Part shown: positions 1 through 9,324 of the stretch, in pieces
Layout: each line of letters opens with the position of its first letter
Position numbering within the stretch: the first letter of the stretch is position 1
Origin: Branchipolynoe longqiensis
Lineage: Eukaryota; Annelida; Polychaeta; Phyllodocida; Polynoidae
DNA length: 64,000 nucleotides
Assembly: GCA_030323885.1 (NCBI GenBank)
Contig: CM059193.1
Location: forward strand, 91,575,990 to 91,639,989
Reading direction: 5' to 3'
The notes under the pieces: generated by a model
The model's database searches: none
Told to the model about the DNA's origin: nothing
What the model saw: only the letters and a program-made list of their open reading frames with translations
Position numbers and translations under genes: made by a program

Positions 1-390
1 CCCTTTAATTGAAATCAAAATAAAACGCGAATTAGGCTCGGTGGGGCGGGGTGTGTTGGGTGTGTGGTTGGGGGGGGGGGGGGTTCTTTGAAGATGCCCA
101 CCTCATGGAGGGGTTGGAGGGGTTCTGGATTCATTCAAATGTGGCAGACATAGAGTCGTAATTGCCACTTCCGGTATAAACGGGAAACCGGAAGTACATA
201 CGGTGTGATGAACACACAACTGGCAAGTTCTTTCTTTTCTTTCCCGGAAGTAAAATTTATAGATTAATAAATACTCAGTACTGCTTCCTGCAAGTTTTTT
301 TTCTTTAAATAAAAAAGATAAACAGGGTTTTTTTCAGTTAAAAAAAAATTGATGATAAGCAATTAACAAAAAGGTTAGTTCGTCCATATA
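1..390. other. Unassigned AT-rich flank
   Basis: No coding signal is visible. A poly-G run lies near 69-83. A small inverted pair, CACTTCCGGT (166-175) and ACCGGAAGT (187-195), looks like paired ETS-type sites, but nothing else supports a regulatory role. Confidence 0.3.
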
Positions 391-827
391 CAGTACAACC
401 CCGTTAAACCAAGGTCGGTGAAACCAAACGAACGGTTAATCCAAACTTTTTTCGGCAGCCCGTCAAAAATACGACCATTTATCATATAAAAATGTTGGTT
501 AAACCAAAGTCGGTTAATCCAAATTATCGGTTAATCCAAACAAAATTTTAGGCCCCCAGACCACTTCTGGTACGGTTAAACCCAACCTTCATCTGGTTAT
601 AAGGTCATCTGAGACTTTTGGTTTAACCCAGCTTGGTTTAATGGGGTATAATGTATATACATAAAAAACACTAATCAAAGTGTCCACATACATTATATAT
701 TACATTCATAATGCCCCCACGATTTTACCAAAGCCAAGTCAAAGTCAAAGCTCGGTTAAACCAATGATCGGTTAATCCAAACAAATTTCTAGGGTCCCTT
801 CAAGTTTGGTTTAACGGGGTTATACTG
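391..827. mobile_element. TA-flanked MITE (pogo/Tigger-like), composite
   Basis: The ends are inverted: CAGTACAACCCCGTTAAACC on the left and the complement of it, ending GGGGTTATACTG, on the right. A TA lies directly outside both ends (389-390, 828-829), as expected for Tc1/mariner-type target duplication. The interior holds many degenerate GGTTAAACC/GGTTAATCC motifs and a second right-end-like sequence near 632-652, so one copy may be inserted in another. No transposase frame is present. Confidence 0.65.
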
Positions 828-879
828 TATTAAATTGCTGAATGTGAGGTCTAACTTGGTATTGCTGTATTTATTAGTG

Positions 880-1245
880 CCAACCAGTCCTTGCCCTATC
901 CTAATCATGCCAAACGCCTGGCTAGGAAGCAACAATATACATTTTTAAAGTCATTGATTTGACTCAACCGGGGTTCAACCGCGCGGTTTCGAATAATACG
1001 ATCTACCAAACTGGGAGACGGACGCTCAACTCATTCGGCCATCCTGTCAGGTCAATGACAATTGTTTGTTTGTTTGTTGTTGTTTTATGTCCTAGCAACA
1101 TCTAAGGTCATATCAGGACGGGTACCGACTTGCGACAGTGTGCATTCATGGTGACTTTATAGTGCTGTCCCACTGGGAAACCAGGCTGCTGGCACCATTA
1201 TCTGGTATCCCACTCAGTCACATTATCCTGACACTGAGCACACCA
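880..1245 (-). repeat. Two SINE-A fragments, same orientation
   Basis: On the - strand, 1052-880 is the tRNA-like head (GGATGGCCGAATGAGTTGAG, box-A type) plus the first part of the body, and 1245-1063 is the 3' body ending in GGACATAAAACAACAAC and (AAAC)n. The two pieces are out of normal order, so they are two truncated copies or a rearranged one. Confidence 0.7.
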
Positions 1246-1535
1246 GCCATCAATGACAATAGAAGCAGAATAATTACTGTATTCTCACAGGGTAATACCC
1301 ATGTGTGGGTTAAGGCCCACCCCCCCCCCACTTGCCCGATATTTCATAAATGCTCACCCCTTAAACTCCCATGTGTGGGTAAATCCCCACCCCCCACTTC
1401 AATGATTTGCCAATTTAAACGCCCAGGGCGTTAACCCGCGAGAATATGGTACATCCATAACAATAACCACATAACTAATTGATACATCACATAAATTCGT
1501 CTAACCCCTTTCTCTCTTCATCTCCTATCTTTCAG

Positions 1536-1929
1536 ATGGCCGCCGGCGCGAAGGCAGGCATGTGATGATTGGTACCGGTGGGAGCCTGTCGGCGAGCAGG
1601 CATTCGACGAGCGCGCTACCCCACCTGCCCCAGCTGCCCCCGCTGCCCCAGGCGAGCCCCCCGCATCTGCTGGCCGGCATGTCGGGGCGCGGTCTCAACC
1701 GCAGCCTCTCATTCACTGGCCTCTTTTCGTCGCGAGGGAGCGTCCCGTCCCCGACCTCGCCCTGTGGAACGCCGGTGCTCGGCGAGGGCTACCGGAAGTC
1801 GCCGATGCTGCCGTCGCGCAGGCCAACCGGAAGTATCGGCTTCAGTTTCCGGAAGACGCCCAAGCTGCCGGAGCGGCCTCGACCGAACCGGGCCCTGCTC
1901 ATGTTCTTCAGCGTCAAGCGCGGGCTCAG
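1536..1929 (+). CDS. Host gene exon, Ser/Pro/Arg-rich protein (partial)
   Basis: This is the first of three exons in the window that join in frame. A C/T-rich tract ending in TTTCAG at 1535 gives the acceptor, and CAG followed by GTGAGT at 1930 gives a near-consensus donor. The open frame takes 1536-1537 as the end of a split codon and runs 394 bp; the last two bases AG combine with the first G of the exon at 4401 to give Arg. The encoded stretch is rich in Ser, Pro, Leu and Arg, with RSLSFTGLF, SIGFSFRKTPKLPERP and LLMFFSVKRGLR near its end. It is strongly GC-rich compared with the flanks, as expected for coding sequence in an AT-rich genome. An internal ATG at 1562 could be a start for an alternative transcript. 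I do not recognise the family; a cytoskeletal or signalling scaffold is only a guess. Confidence 0.7.
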
Positions 1930-2360
1930 GTGAGTGGTGGTGGAGGCGGTGGGGGGAGGAGAGAGGGGGGGGGAGGCGGAGAGGGATGCCTGGAGAGGGG
2001 GGGGGGGGAGGAGCCCTGTTCATCTTCTTCAGCGTCAAGCGGGGCTTAGGTGAGTGGTTGGGGAGGGTTGCGAGGGGAGGCGGGGGGATGGGGCGAGGCC
2101 CTGTATGTTCTTATCGTCAAGCGTGGGCTTAGGTGGTGTGGGGGGGGGGGGTGGGGAGGGGGAGGGGCGGGGGGGAGTGAGGGGGGGAGAGGGCCTGTTA
2201 ATCTTCTTCAGCGTCAAGCTGTGGGCCTAAGTGTGAGTGTGGGGGGGAGATGGATGGAGAGCGGGGAGGGAGTGTTGGAAGGGGTGGGGGGAGGAGGGGA
2301 GGGGCGGGGGGAGAGGCCCTGTTCATCTTCTTCAGCGTCAAGCACGGGCTCAGGTGAGTG
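1900..2360 (+). repeat. Tandem duplicates of the exon 3' end and donor site
   Basis: The end of the 1536-1929 exon with its donor recurs in degenerate form four more times, starting near 2013, 2098, 2192 and 2316. Each copy has a CCTGTTCATCTTCTTCAGCG-like block followed by TCAAGC..GGGCTCAGGTGAGTG or a variant. The copies are about 85-125 bp apart and separated by G-rich filler. The copies near 2013 and 2316 keep an intact GGTGAGTG donor; the one near 2192 does not. Confidence 0.8.
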
Positions 2361-2460
2361 TGTGGGAGGGGGGGGGGGTGGAGGGGGGGGAGTGGTGGAG
2401 GGAGAGGGGGGAAGCAGGAGGGCGGATAATGTGGTAGTGGAGAGAGACGGGGGTGGGAAT
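1936..2460. repeat. G-rich low-complexity tract
   Basis: Purine-rich (GGGGGAGG-type) filler between the duplicated donor copies. Many runs of four or more G could form G-quadruplexes in RNA or DNA. Open frames here are compositional. Confidence 0.75.
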
Positions 2461-2529
2461 GGAGGGAGAGAGGTGACAGGTAGTTCGATTCCCGGTCGAG
2501 TAAGACTATGATTATCAAGGAGGGAGGGG

Positions 2530-2884
2530 CCAGACAGATGGCCGAATGAGTAGAGCGTCCGTCTCCTGTTTTGGGAGATCGGGAGATCCGAACCCATGAG
2601 ATTGTGGGTTCGAATCCTGATCGAGTCAAACCAATGACTTAAAAATTGATACTTGTCGCTTCCTAGCCTGGCGCTCGACATTATTAGGATAGGGCAAGGA
2701 CAGGTTGGCTCGGTGTCAGGATAATGTGACTGAGTGGGATATCAGGTCCATGATGCTGGCAGCCTGGTTTCCCAGTGGGGCAGCACTATAAAGTCGCCAT
2801 GCGTGCACACTGACACAAGTCGGTACCCGTCCTGGTATGACCTTAGATGTTGCTAGGACTTAAAACAACAAACAAACAAAACAA
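2530..2884 (+). repeat. SINE-A, full length
   Basis: This family is the most frequent repeat in the window. A tRNA-like head (GATGGCCGAATGAG for box A, GGGTTCGAATCCTG for box B) is followed by a body containing TTGTCGCTTCCTAGCC, AGGATAGGGCAAGGA, GTGACTGAGTGGGATATCAG, CAGTGGGGCAGCACTATAAA and GACCTTAGATGTTGCTAGGA, and a tail of AAAACAACAAACAAAC. It lies in the host intron. Confidence 0.85.
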
Positions 2885-3078
2885 TGAGGGAGGAGTAGGG
2901 AGAGAACGAGAGGGAGGGGGAGAGGGAGACAGGAAAATGAGGGAGGGGGGAGGAGGGGCAGTGGGGGGATGTAGGTGGGGGACAGGGGGGAGGTGGGTCG
3001 GGGGGAGGGAGAGGGAAGGGGAGAGAGAGGAAGAGAGAGAGAGAGGGAGATGGCGCTTTCATCCATTGATATATTTGT

Positions 3079-3446
3079 ATGCAAGAATGAAAGATCTCCA
3101 CGATTTTGGGGATTTTCTGCGATTTTTTATACTTACCGATTAACGTTAAATGCAAAGGAATCAGGATGTCTATGACAGCAGTTAGTTAGTTTGAATCCCA
3201 TTCTTATATGACCTGAAATGTGACTAGAACATAAAATCCAAACAAGTAAGAGCTAAGCATGGGTGGTGTAATATAGTCACAACTAGGATAGTTGAAACCT
3301 GACTTCCGGCATTTTTCCGCAATTCCCTGATAATGCTAACTAATCCTACGGGAGAAATCCGCGTTTTCGCGGAAATTCGCCGTCAGTTTAATAATCTCGA
3401 CTTGATTTCCGTTTTTTTTTTGTTGGAGACCACTTTCGTCCCTGTA
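3079..3446. mobile_element. MITE family J copy (CAGGGAYGAAAG ends)
   Basis: The left end GCAAGAATGAAAGATCTCC and the right end GAGACCACTTTCGTCCCTGT are imperfect inverted repeats. The same ends and interior recur at 30004-30388 and 44682-45039. There is no coding frame; a non-autonomous DNA element is most likely. Confidence 0.5.
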
Positions 3447-3455
3447 ATATGTAAA

Positions 3456-4010
3456 GGCCATGTCAGATTATGACGCATCTTGCAAGCGCACGGCCAACAA
3501 GTAAAATCACTTTTTTACGTTGAGAAGCGTCTAACTTTTAGGCGTGGGGGTGGGAAAAGTTGGACGTGTACATACCATATACATAGGGTATGGCCAACGT
3601 ATGGCTAACGTACCTCCTGGTGAAAAATGCTCGAATTATGCTCACGGTACGTTCACAGAACGCCGGTGAAAGTTATATACGTTATTCGATCACCAGAACT
3701 ACGCGTCATACGTTACATACGTCAACACATGCTGGAGAAATGCTAAACCTACCTTAGATGTACGTTATCCATACGTTGTCGGTACGTGGACTACGTTCCC
3801 ACTGCCTTTGAAGTAGGTCAACGTAGTACAACGCAGTGAACAACGTTTCTCTGACGTATGTCTAATGTACATCAACGTACGCCTAACGCATACATAACGT
3901 ACGGCGAAAGTAAAATCCACACCTTGCCGAACATTGTCGTACGTCGACATTTTTGTGCATCACATATGTCGGCATATGTTGGCGCGATGCGTCGTTATGT
4001 GACAGCCCCT
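3456..4010. mobile_element. Foldback element family F (GTGACAG ends)
   Basis: Ends GGCCATGTCAGATTATGACG and CGTCGTTATGTGACAGCCCC are inverted repeats. The interior is made of degenerate, self-complementary repeats of an AACGTATGTCTAACGTACG-like theme. Related ends occur at 34989-35678, 40546-41128, 54737-55068 and 61892-62425. Confidence 0.6.
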
Positions 4011-4029
4011 TTAGTTAGTTCATTAATTA

Positions 4030-4376
4030 TATGCCGGGCGCGGTGGCCGAATTGCTAGACCGCAGGACTCACATGCGGGAGATCAGGAGTTCAATTCCCG
4101 GTCGAGTCAAAGCAATAACTTATCAAATTGATAGTTGTCGCTTCCTAGCCTGGCACTCGGTATTAATAGGATAGGGCAAGGACTAGTTAACTCAGTATCA
4201 GGATAAAGTGACTGAGTGGGAAGTCACCGATGCTGCCGTCGTTTTGGTGCTGGTGGCTTGATTTCCCAGTGGGGCAGCACTATTAAGTCATCATGAGTGT
4301 GCACTGTCACAAGTCGGTACACATCTTGATATGACCTTAGATGTTGCCAGGACGTAAAACTCCAACAACCAACCAA
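4030..4376 (+). repeat. SINE-A (GCGCGGTGGCC head) next to exon acceptor
   Basis: A second head type, GGGCGCGGTGGCCGAATTGC with box B GAGTTCAATTCCC, carries the same body and ends GACGTAAAACTCCAACAACC. The flanks TCATTAATTA (4020-4029) and TCATGAATTA (4377-4386) are a 9/10 target-site duplication. The insertion ends only 24 bp before the exon at 4401. Confidence 0.85.
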
Positions 4377-4400
4377 TCATGAATTACGTTTCTTCTGCAG

Positions 4401-4482
4401 GGAGTCCATCAAGGCGACAGACGAAGACATCGACACTTTCCGAACAACAGAAAGCGACACCGCCTCCCTCTCGTCGGGCCAG
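4401..4482 (+). CDS. Host gene exon (82 bp)
   Basis: The acceptor is TTTCTTCTGCAG ending at 4400 and the donor is CAG followed by GTAAATC at 4483. The first base completes the Arg codon split from the exon ending at 1929; the remaining 81 bases are exactly 27 codons with no stop. They encode an acidic, Ser/Thr-rich segment beginning ESIKATDEDIDTF and ending TASLSSGQ. Ending in phase 0, it fits directly onto the exon at 30454. The junction across about 26 kb of repeat-filled intron is inferred from phase and splice sites only. Function not recognised. Confidence 0.75.
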
Positions 4483-4535
4483 GTAAATCAGTCAGTCATG
4501 GCCGATTTTCTCTACTTTTACGACTTCCGTTTACA

Positions 4536-5295
4536 GGGTTCGTACGGATCCTTGAAAACCTGGTATTAATAATAATAATAATTCAGGATTCCACTCCTGG
4601 AAATTTTTGCAATTTATCTAAACCAGACGGGATGGCCGAATGAGTTGAGCGTCCGTCTCCGGTTTAGAGAAATTGGGGGATCCGAACCCATGGGTTCATG
4701 GGTTCGAACCCTGGTCGAGTCAAATCGATATTTGTCGCTTCATTTTCCTGTCGTTCGCCATTTATTAGGATAGGGCAAGGACTGGTTGGCTCACTGTCAG
4801 GATAATGTGACTGAGTGGGATATCAGGTCATGGTGCTGGCGCGCCTGGTCTCCGCGTGGGGGAGCACTATAAAGTCGCCATGAGTGCACAGTCACAAGTC
4901 GGTACCCGTTCTGATATGACCTTAGATGTTGCTAGGACGTAAAACAACACAAGTAACAGCAATTTGTCTAAAGATCCTTGAAAATGGAAAATCATGACTA
5001 TATTTTTTAGGGCCTATTTTATTTTTTAATCATTAATACCTGGGGTGTTATGTGCGTATGTTCTTTATTCAATGATAAGTGATGTATATTTAAAGTGATT
5101 TAGGTTTCTTATCCTGCTTCTTGATGTTTATATTAAAACAATAGATACATTCATGAATATTTGTTGTGCTTATTTGCACTTCATATTTTACGCAATGAAT
5201 CAACTATGAATACAGTTGTGTTTCTGGGTACTTTAATTTAATAAATGTATTGAAAACGTCCTGGAGTTTTGCACTGAAATGTCCTAGAAAGGCCT
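4536..5295. repeat. Unclassified repeat split by a SINE
   Basis: TTACAGGGTTCGTACGGATC (from 4536) followed by CCTTGAAAACC opens a repeat that resumes after the SINE at 4621-4961. A related end, complementary to GTGTACGGACCCTGTAG, is found at 24717-24733. The 4975-5295 part is AT-rich and non-coding. Confidence 0.35.
4621..4961 (+). repeat. SINE-A with 13-bp target duplication
   Basis: Full head, body and tail. The flanks GCAATTTATCTAA (4608-4620) and GCAATTTGTCTAA (4962-4974) are a 13-bp target duplication with one mismatch, which shows LINE-type insertion and fixes the SINE borders. Confidence 0.88.
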
Positions 5296-5300
5296 GACAT

Positions 5301-5532
5301 GTTGTTGTTTTTTTTGGTCCATTAGTTGTTTAAGCAGGGGAAATTTCAATCGTGGACGATTGGTCTTCATCATTCCACTGCTCCTTGCCCTATCCTAATA
5401 ATGCCGAGCGCCTGGCTAGGAAGCGACAAGTATCAATTTTTAAGTCATTGGTTTGACTCGACCAGGGTTCGAACCCACGATATACCAAACACGGGAGACG
5501 GACGCTCTAACTCATTCGGCCATCCCGTCTGG
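5301..5532 (-). repeat. SINE-A short variant (alternative 3' end)
   Basis: The - strand has the usual head and first body half, then departs from the family after ATAGGGCAAGGA to end AGCAGTGGAATGAGGAAGAC..GAAATTTCCCCTGCTTAAAC and a CAAC-rich tail. The same 3' end is seen at 38725-38944 and 40095-40178, so it is a distinct subfamily rather than a truncation. Confidence 0.75.
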
Positions 5533-5570
5533 TATATGTTAAAATGGGTATGAATTTTATTTTGCGACAT

Positions 5571-5979
5571 TGTAGTTCTATTTCTAAATAAGTTGTTCTA
5601 TCCCATCTCCAGTTTCATATGTTCTGTCATTTGTGATACGTGTGGCCTTAGATAAAAAGGCAGCAGTTAATTTATGCGATTGTGATGGACTGGTTTCTAT
5701 TCCGTCTGGGGAATAAAGAGATGACAACGCAGTTGCTTCAAACTTCAGAGATGCCCCACGGTTTATTTGGAAAATGCCAGAATAGAAGTGACTTGCGATG
5801 TCCCAGCCGAATTGCTCGTAACCTCCAGTAGGGGGCGGCTGCCCGCCATAGGTGGAATGGTCCACCATACACACTACCCTTGCTAGCATGACGTCATCTG
5901 CGGATTCTTCTGACGAGCAAAGGTCAACGCAGTCAAGACCACCACCGTGTGGTAGTGGCGCTCATTACGGACTACTACA
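5571..5979 (-). mobile_element. Possible solo LTR
   Basis: On the - strand the segment begins TGTAGTAGTCCG and ends AGAACTACA, giving a 6-bp inverted terminus TGTAGT/ACTACA, and contains AATAAA near its middle. No target duplication is evident (flanks differ), so this stays tentative. A 101-codon open frame on the - strand inside it has no recognisable domain. Confidence 0.35.
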
Positions 5980-6469
5980 GTTTTGTGCGTAGCGAGTTGA
6001 ACTGACCGCCGCAGGTGAAATGCCACATACACAGGTAGTGGGTAGTTGGACTGCATCAGGGAACCTAGATAGTCTAATGGTTAAGACACTTGCCTCGGAT
6101 TGGCAGAAATATGTATATGCTTCTCATCCTGGCAGAGTGTGCCATTTGGTGCAACACTCAGGTGACACTGGTGCCGTGACCAGGATCGGTGCATGCTGAG
6201 TGATGTTGCGGTTGCTGTTTATGACAAGGTGCTTGATTTCTTTGGGGGTTTTACATTCTAGGAACATTAAAAGGTATAACATAACACCACATATAGCAAG
6301 CTACTGACGCTGATAAAAGAACTTATTCAGCAAATAATGATTTACAAACAAACAAAATTAATATAAAAAAAAGCTAATATAATGTAGTAATATAATTTAT
6401 TTAAAATTTTAAGGTAGGTTTTTGGTTATTGCTGAACAATCACTAAGAGCTTTTAATTTTAAATGCATT

Positions 6470-6497
<28 letters not shown>
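5980..6497. other. Unassigned, with a tRNA-like stretch and (TA)n
   Basis: A stretch near 6062-6110 (AGTCTAATGGTTAAGACA) resembles a tRNA D-arm and may be the head of another SINE ending near 6290. A (TA)n run at 6473-6500 abuts the DIRS element. Nothing else is recognised. Confidence 0.3.
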
Positions 6498-6503
<6 letters not shown>

Positions 6504-6570
6504 ACCTCGGTATACAGCCTCAGGCTAGCCTCAGGCTAGGGAGAAGGAAGCACGTGAGGTACCAGCAATT
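6498..6570. repeat. DIRS left inverted terminal repeat
   Basis: The outer part (6498-6542, TACCTCGGTATACAGCC then two CTCAGGCTAG copies) is complementary to the first half of the ICR. The inner part (6536-6570, AGAAGGAAGCACGTGAGGTA) is complementary to 12578-12613 in the right repeat. Confidence 0.9.
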
Positions 6571-7241
6571 AGCATATACAACTCACGACTGGATTACGTG
6601 TCGTTGGGTTGCTCCGGCAAATTTAGTCTACATACAAGCAAATACGCAGTAAGTATAATAAAAACTGTGGTTAGCTTAATTATGATGCATTAGAGCATCA
6701 TTATGGAAAGTTTAGACTTTCTTTGGTCCATTTTGGACGAGTTATTTGGTTATAAAAAACCAAGGATAGAATTCCTTCTCGAAGGATTGAAACCGATCAT
6801 TAGCGGTTCTGTCAACACCCGAGTCACCGTGTGATTATGGGTAGAGATGTGGGCTCTGCCTCGTCTCCTGTGGAAATTCTCTCGTACTCTAATAGAGAGT
6901 AATGTTGGAGATGCTCCTGGGTTTCTTTTATAGACTCCCCACAAAATTTTTCAGGCGTTTCTCCGAGTTTCGTAGCATTTTCTCCAACTTGTTGACGTAG
7001 TAGTCACAGGTGGGAGAAGTGTGCGGAACAGAGGGATGGGCGGGCCGATACACTGGTCCCGACCCCGCGTAAGGTTTGGGCTTGACCCACAACCCACGCA
7101 CAAATTTAGCTTATTACGCCTGTGTTATAACGGTATAAACACGTTCTCTAACACCAATAGATGTCCAAATGAGTTTGAAACAACCATATTGTGACATATA
7201 TATATACCGGGACTGACCAAAAATTTTTGTTTCAGCTCCCG

Positions 7242-8591
7242 ATGGCCACGAAGCGGAGTAAGCGCGGTGCAGCAGCAGCCGAGGGGCGTGTTCCGAGTGG
7301 AGGGGACGAGGAGTACGACTCCTCACCCGTGTTGTCGGCAGGGCCTTCGACACAGCCCGGGGCGCATATTCTCTCCGAGGAGGACATAGTGCCTGACGGC
7401 GCCGCGGCTCAAAATTGGGAGACGCGGTTTGCGGCGATGGAGAGTCATATAATGGCTCTCAAACCACCGGTGTCTCGTAAACGGCGAATGCCGAGTGTTC
7501 AAGAGGAGTCTTCTTTGGAGGATTTCTCGGAGACAGACTCAGAGATGGAGCTTAGGGCTCCTCCTCCTTCTCCTAAACGGAGGAAGAAGAAGAAACATAT
7601 CGTTTCTTCTGGTGATGATTTCACCAAGGAAAGGGGGAGGACGGGACTTCGCAAAAAGCGCAAGACCAAGTCCAAGAAGAAGAAGAGGAAAGATTCTTCT
7701 TCTTCCGACTCGTCCACGGATTCCACTTCCACGGAATCGGACTCAGACACGCGATATGAAGGTGTCTATGCTGCCATTGGGGGCAAAGTGGCTAAGAAAG
7801 TGGAGAAGCCAAGGGCTAAGCGTGTGAAAACCACTACGCTTATGCGTGAGAACATTAATGGCCATTTCCGCACGTTTAAACCGGCGGAGATTATTTCTAA
7901 GTTATCAGATGAGTTAACAGGCATTAAAGGTGTTCCCAACTCCATCATTAAGGAGATGGATCGAGATGTCAATATGACAGAGGACCGTAAGAGATTTGAG
8001 GGTGTGTTGCACACAGTGCATAAGGCGGTGCTTGGTACTCTAACAGCTATTGCTCCTGTAGCAAACAGAATGCAACGAGAAAATAAGTTCTCGTCTTTGG
8101 CTAAGACGATGGACAAAGGCATTGCATTGTTGGCGGCGGCAGGTAATTACCTGTCGTATCGAAGATATGAAAATGTCTTCAAGTCGGTTTGCACAGATGC
8201 TGGCAAAGAAGTGGCTCGCTCAAAGAAGGTTACCGATAATGATGGGAAAGAGTTTACGCTCTTTCTTGCTCCAGAGCCGATTAAAGGGAAACCTTTAGAT
8301 AACACGAAAATGTTTGGCGGTCAACTACAATACCTCTATAAAGAGGTAGAAACTGCAGCCAAGAGTGGCAAAAACATGGATGGTAAGAAGAAACAGGAAA
8401 CTCCTCGTTTCAAAAGGTCACGAGGGGATTTTCGTCCACGGCGGTTCACCAGGGGAACCAGACCGGGCTCAAACTTCGGTCAAGCTTTTCGGGGCCGGGG
8501 CGCTCGCTCAGGCTGGACCGACAACACCGCATGGCCACTGGGCCGAGGAGTCAACTCGCCGAGACCCTTCCCCAGGGGCGGGTCCAAGTAG
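7242..8591 (+). CDS. DIRS ORF1, gag-like protein
   Basis: A 449-codon frame from the ATG at 7242; the frame is open upstream to 7191, but 7242 gives MATKRSKRG, a plausible basic start. Residues about 75-190 are a charged, low-complexity region with long Lys/Arg and Ser/Asp runs (KRRKKKK, KSKKKKRKDSSSS) that resembles nuclear-localisation and nucleic-acid-binding tails. The middle is a moderately conserved-looking helical region, and the C-terminus is Arg/Gly-rich (FRPRRFTRGTRPG), suggesting RNA binding. DIRS elements encode a protein in this position that is thought to act as a nucleocapsid; no zinc knuckle is visible. The end overlaps the next frame by about 60 bp. The frame is intact although the downstream genes are damaged. 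Confidence 0.85.
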   Translation: MATKRSKRGAAAAEGRVPSGGDEEYDSSPVLSAGPSTQPGAHILSEEDIVPDGAAAQNWETRFAAMESHIMALKPPVSRKRRMPSVQEESSLEDFSETDSEMELRAPPPSPKRRKKKKHIVSSGDDFTKERGRTGLRKKRKTKSKKKKRKDSSSSDSSTDSTSTESDSDTRYEGVYAAIGGKVAKKVEKPRAKRVKTTTLMRENINGHFRTFKPAEIISKLSDELTGIKGVPNSIIKEMDRDVNMTEDRKRFEGVLHTVHKAVLGTLTAIAPVANRMQRENKFSSLAKTMDKGIALLAAAGNYLSYRRYENVFKSVCTDAGKEVARSKKVTDNDGKEFTLFLAPEPIKGKPLDNTKMFGGQLQYLYKEVETAAKSGKNMDGKKKQETPRFKRSRGDFRPRRFTRGTRPGSNFGQAFRGRGARSGWTDNTAWPLGRGVNSPRPFPRGGSK

Positions 8592-8827
8592 AGGTTGAAA
8601 CACAAACGTTACAAGTCCTTCCAGCCTCTAAAACCACACAAACTGTAAGCAACTTTGTGGCTGGTAATATTAATAATCATATTTCTGAGTGGCACAAAAT
8701 TACTAGTGACCAAGAAATTTTACAAATAGTTAGGGGTGTTCACATTCCCTTCACACAAATTCCGGTACAAGGCAGGATACCTTTTCTTATCCTTATAACA
8801 TTGAACCGGTTGAACGAGAGGCACTAA
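8531..8827 (+). pseudogene. DIRS ORF2, RT N-terminal piece
   Basis: This frame starts inside ORF1 at 8531 and reads ISEWHKITSDQEILQIVRG and HIPFTQIP, which match the conserved block before the RT fingers in DIRS-like polymerases. It loses the conserved frame near 8785-8795 and terminates at 8827; the continuing RT sequence (EPVEREALTKQVQKFFEKGI) is in the +1-related frame from about 8790. A one-base indel is the simplest explanation. Programmed frameshifting is less likely because there is no slippery heptamer plus stem that I can see. Confidence 0.75.
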
Positions 8828-9324
8828 CTAAACAGGTACAAAAATTCTTTGAGAAAGGAATTATACAAAAAGTGACATACTGTTCAGGAGAGTTTATTTC
8901 AAACATCTTCTCGAGACCAAAGCCTAATGGCGAGGTTCGAATGATCCTGGATTTAACAATCCTTAATAAAATGGTTGAATATCGACATTTTAAAATGTTC
9001 TCGCTAGATACGGCACGAGATCTGATTACGCCAGATGCGTGGATGGCTAGTGTTGATTTACAAGATGCATATTATACGCTTCCCATAAGGTTTCTTTGGG
9101 ATAACCAACTCTATGAGTTTACCTGCATGCCGAATGGTTTAGCTTGTGCCCCTCGTTTATTCACTAAACTGCTTAAACCTGTTTTCTCAGTAATGGCGCG
9201 GAAGGGTCATATAATGTTTCCATACATAGATGATTCCTTTATTATAGCATCAACACAAATTGATTGTGTGAATGCAGTTTTGGATTTATGTGCATTACTT
9301 ACTAAATTGGGGTTTTATGTACAT
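8790..9324 (+). pseudogene. DIRS ORF2, RT palm piece (interrupted)
   Basis: Reverse transcriptase motifs are in order: GEVRMILDLTILNK (motif 2), SVDLQDAYYTLPI (motif A, catalytic Asp), NGLACAPRLFTK (motif B) and PYIDDSFI (motif C, the YxDD box). The frame stops being RT at 9324, exactly where the 805-bp element inserts; its residues up to the stop at 9339 come from the insert. The continuation of the RT starts at 10134 in the same reading frame once insert and one target duplication are discounted. Confidence 0.88.

Noticed and set aside
4030..4376. True tRNA gene from the GGCCGAATNGGTAGAGC head
   Set aside because: It is followed by a constant SINE body in dozens of copies.
5584..5889. - strand frame of 101 codons as a host gene
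   Set aside because: No recognisable domain or splice sites, and it lies in a probable LTR-like segment.
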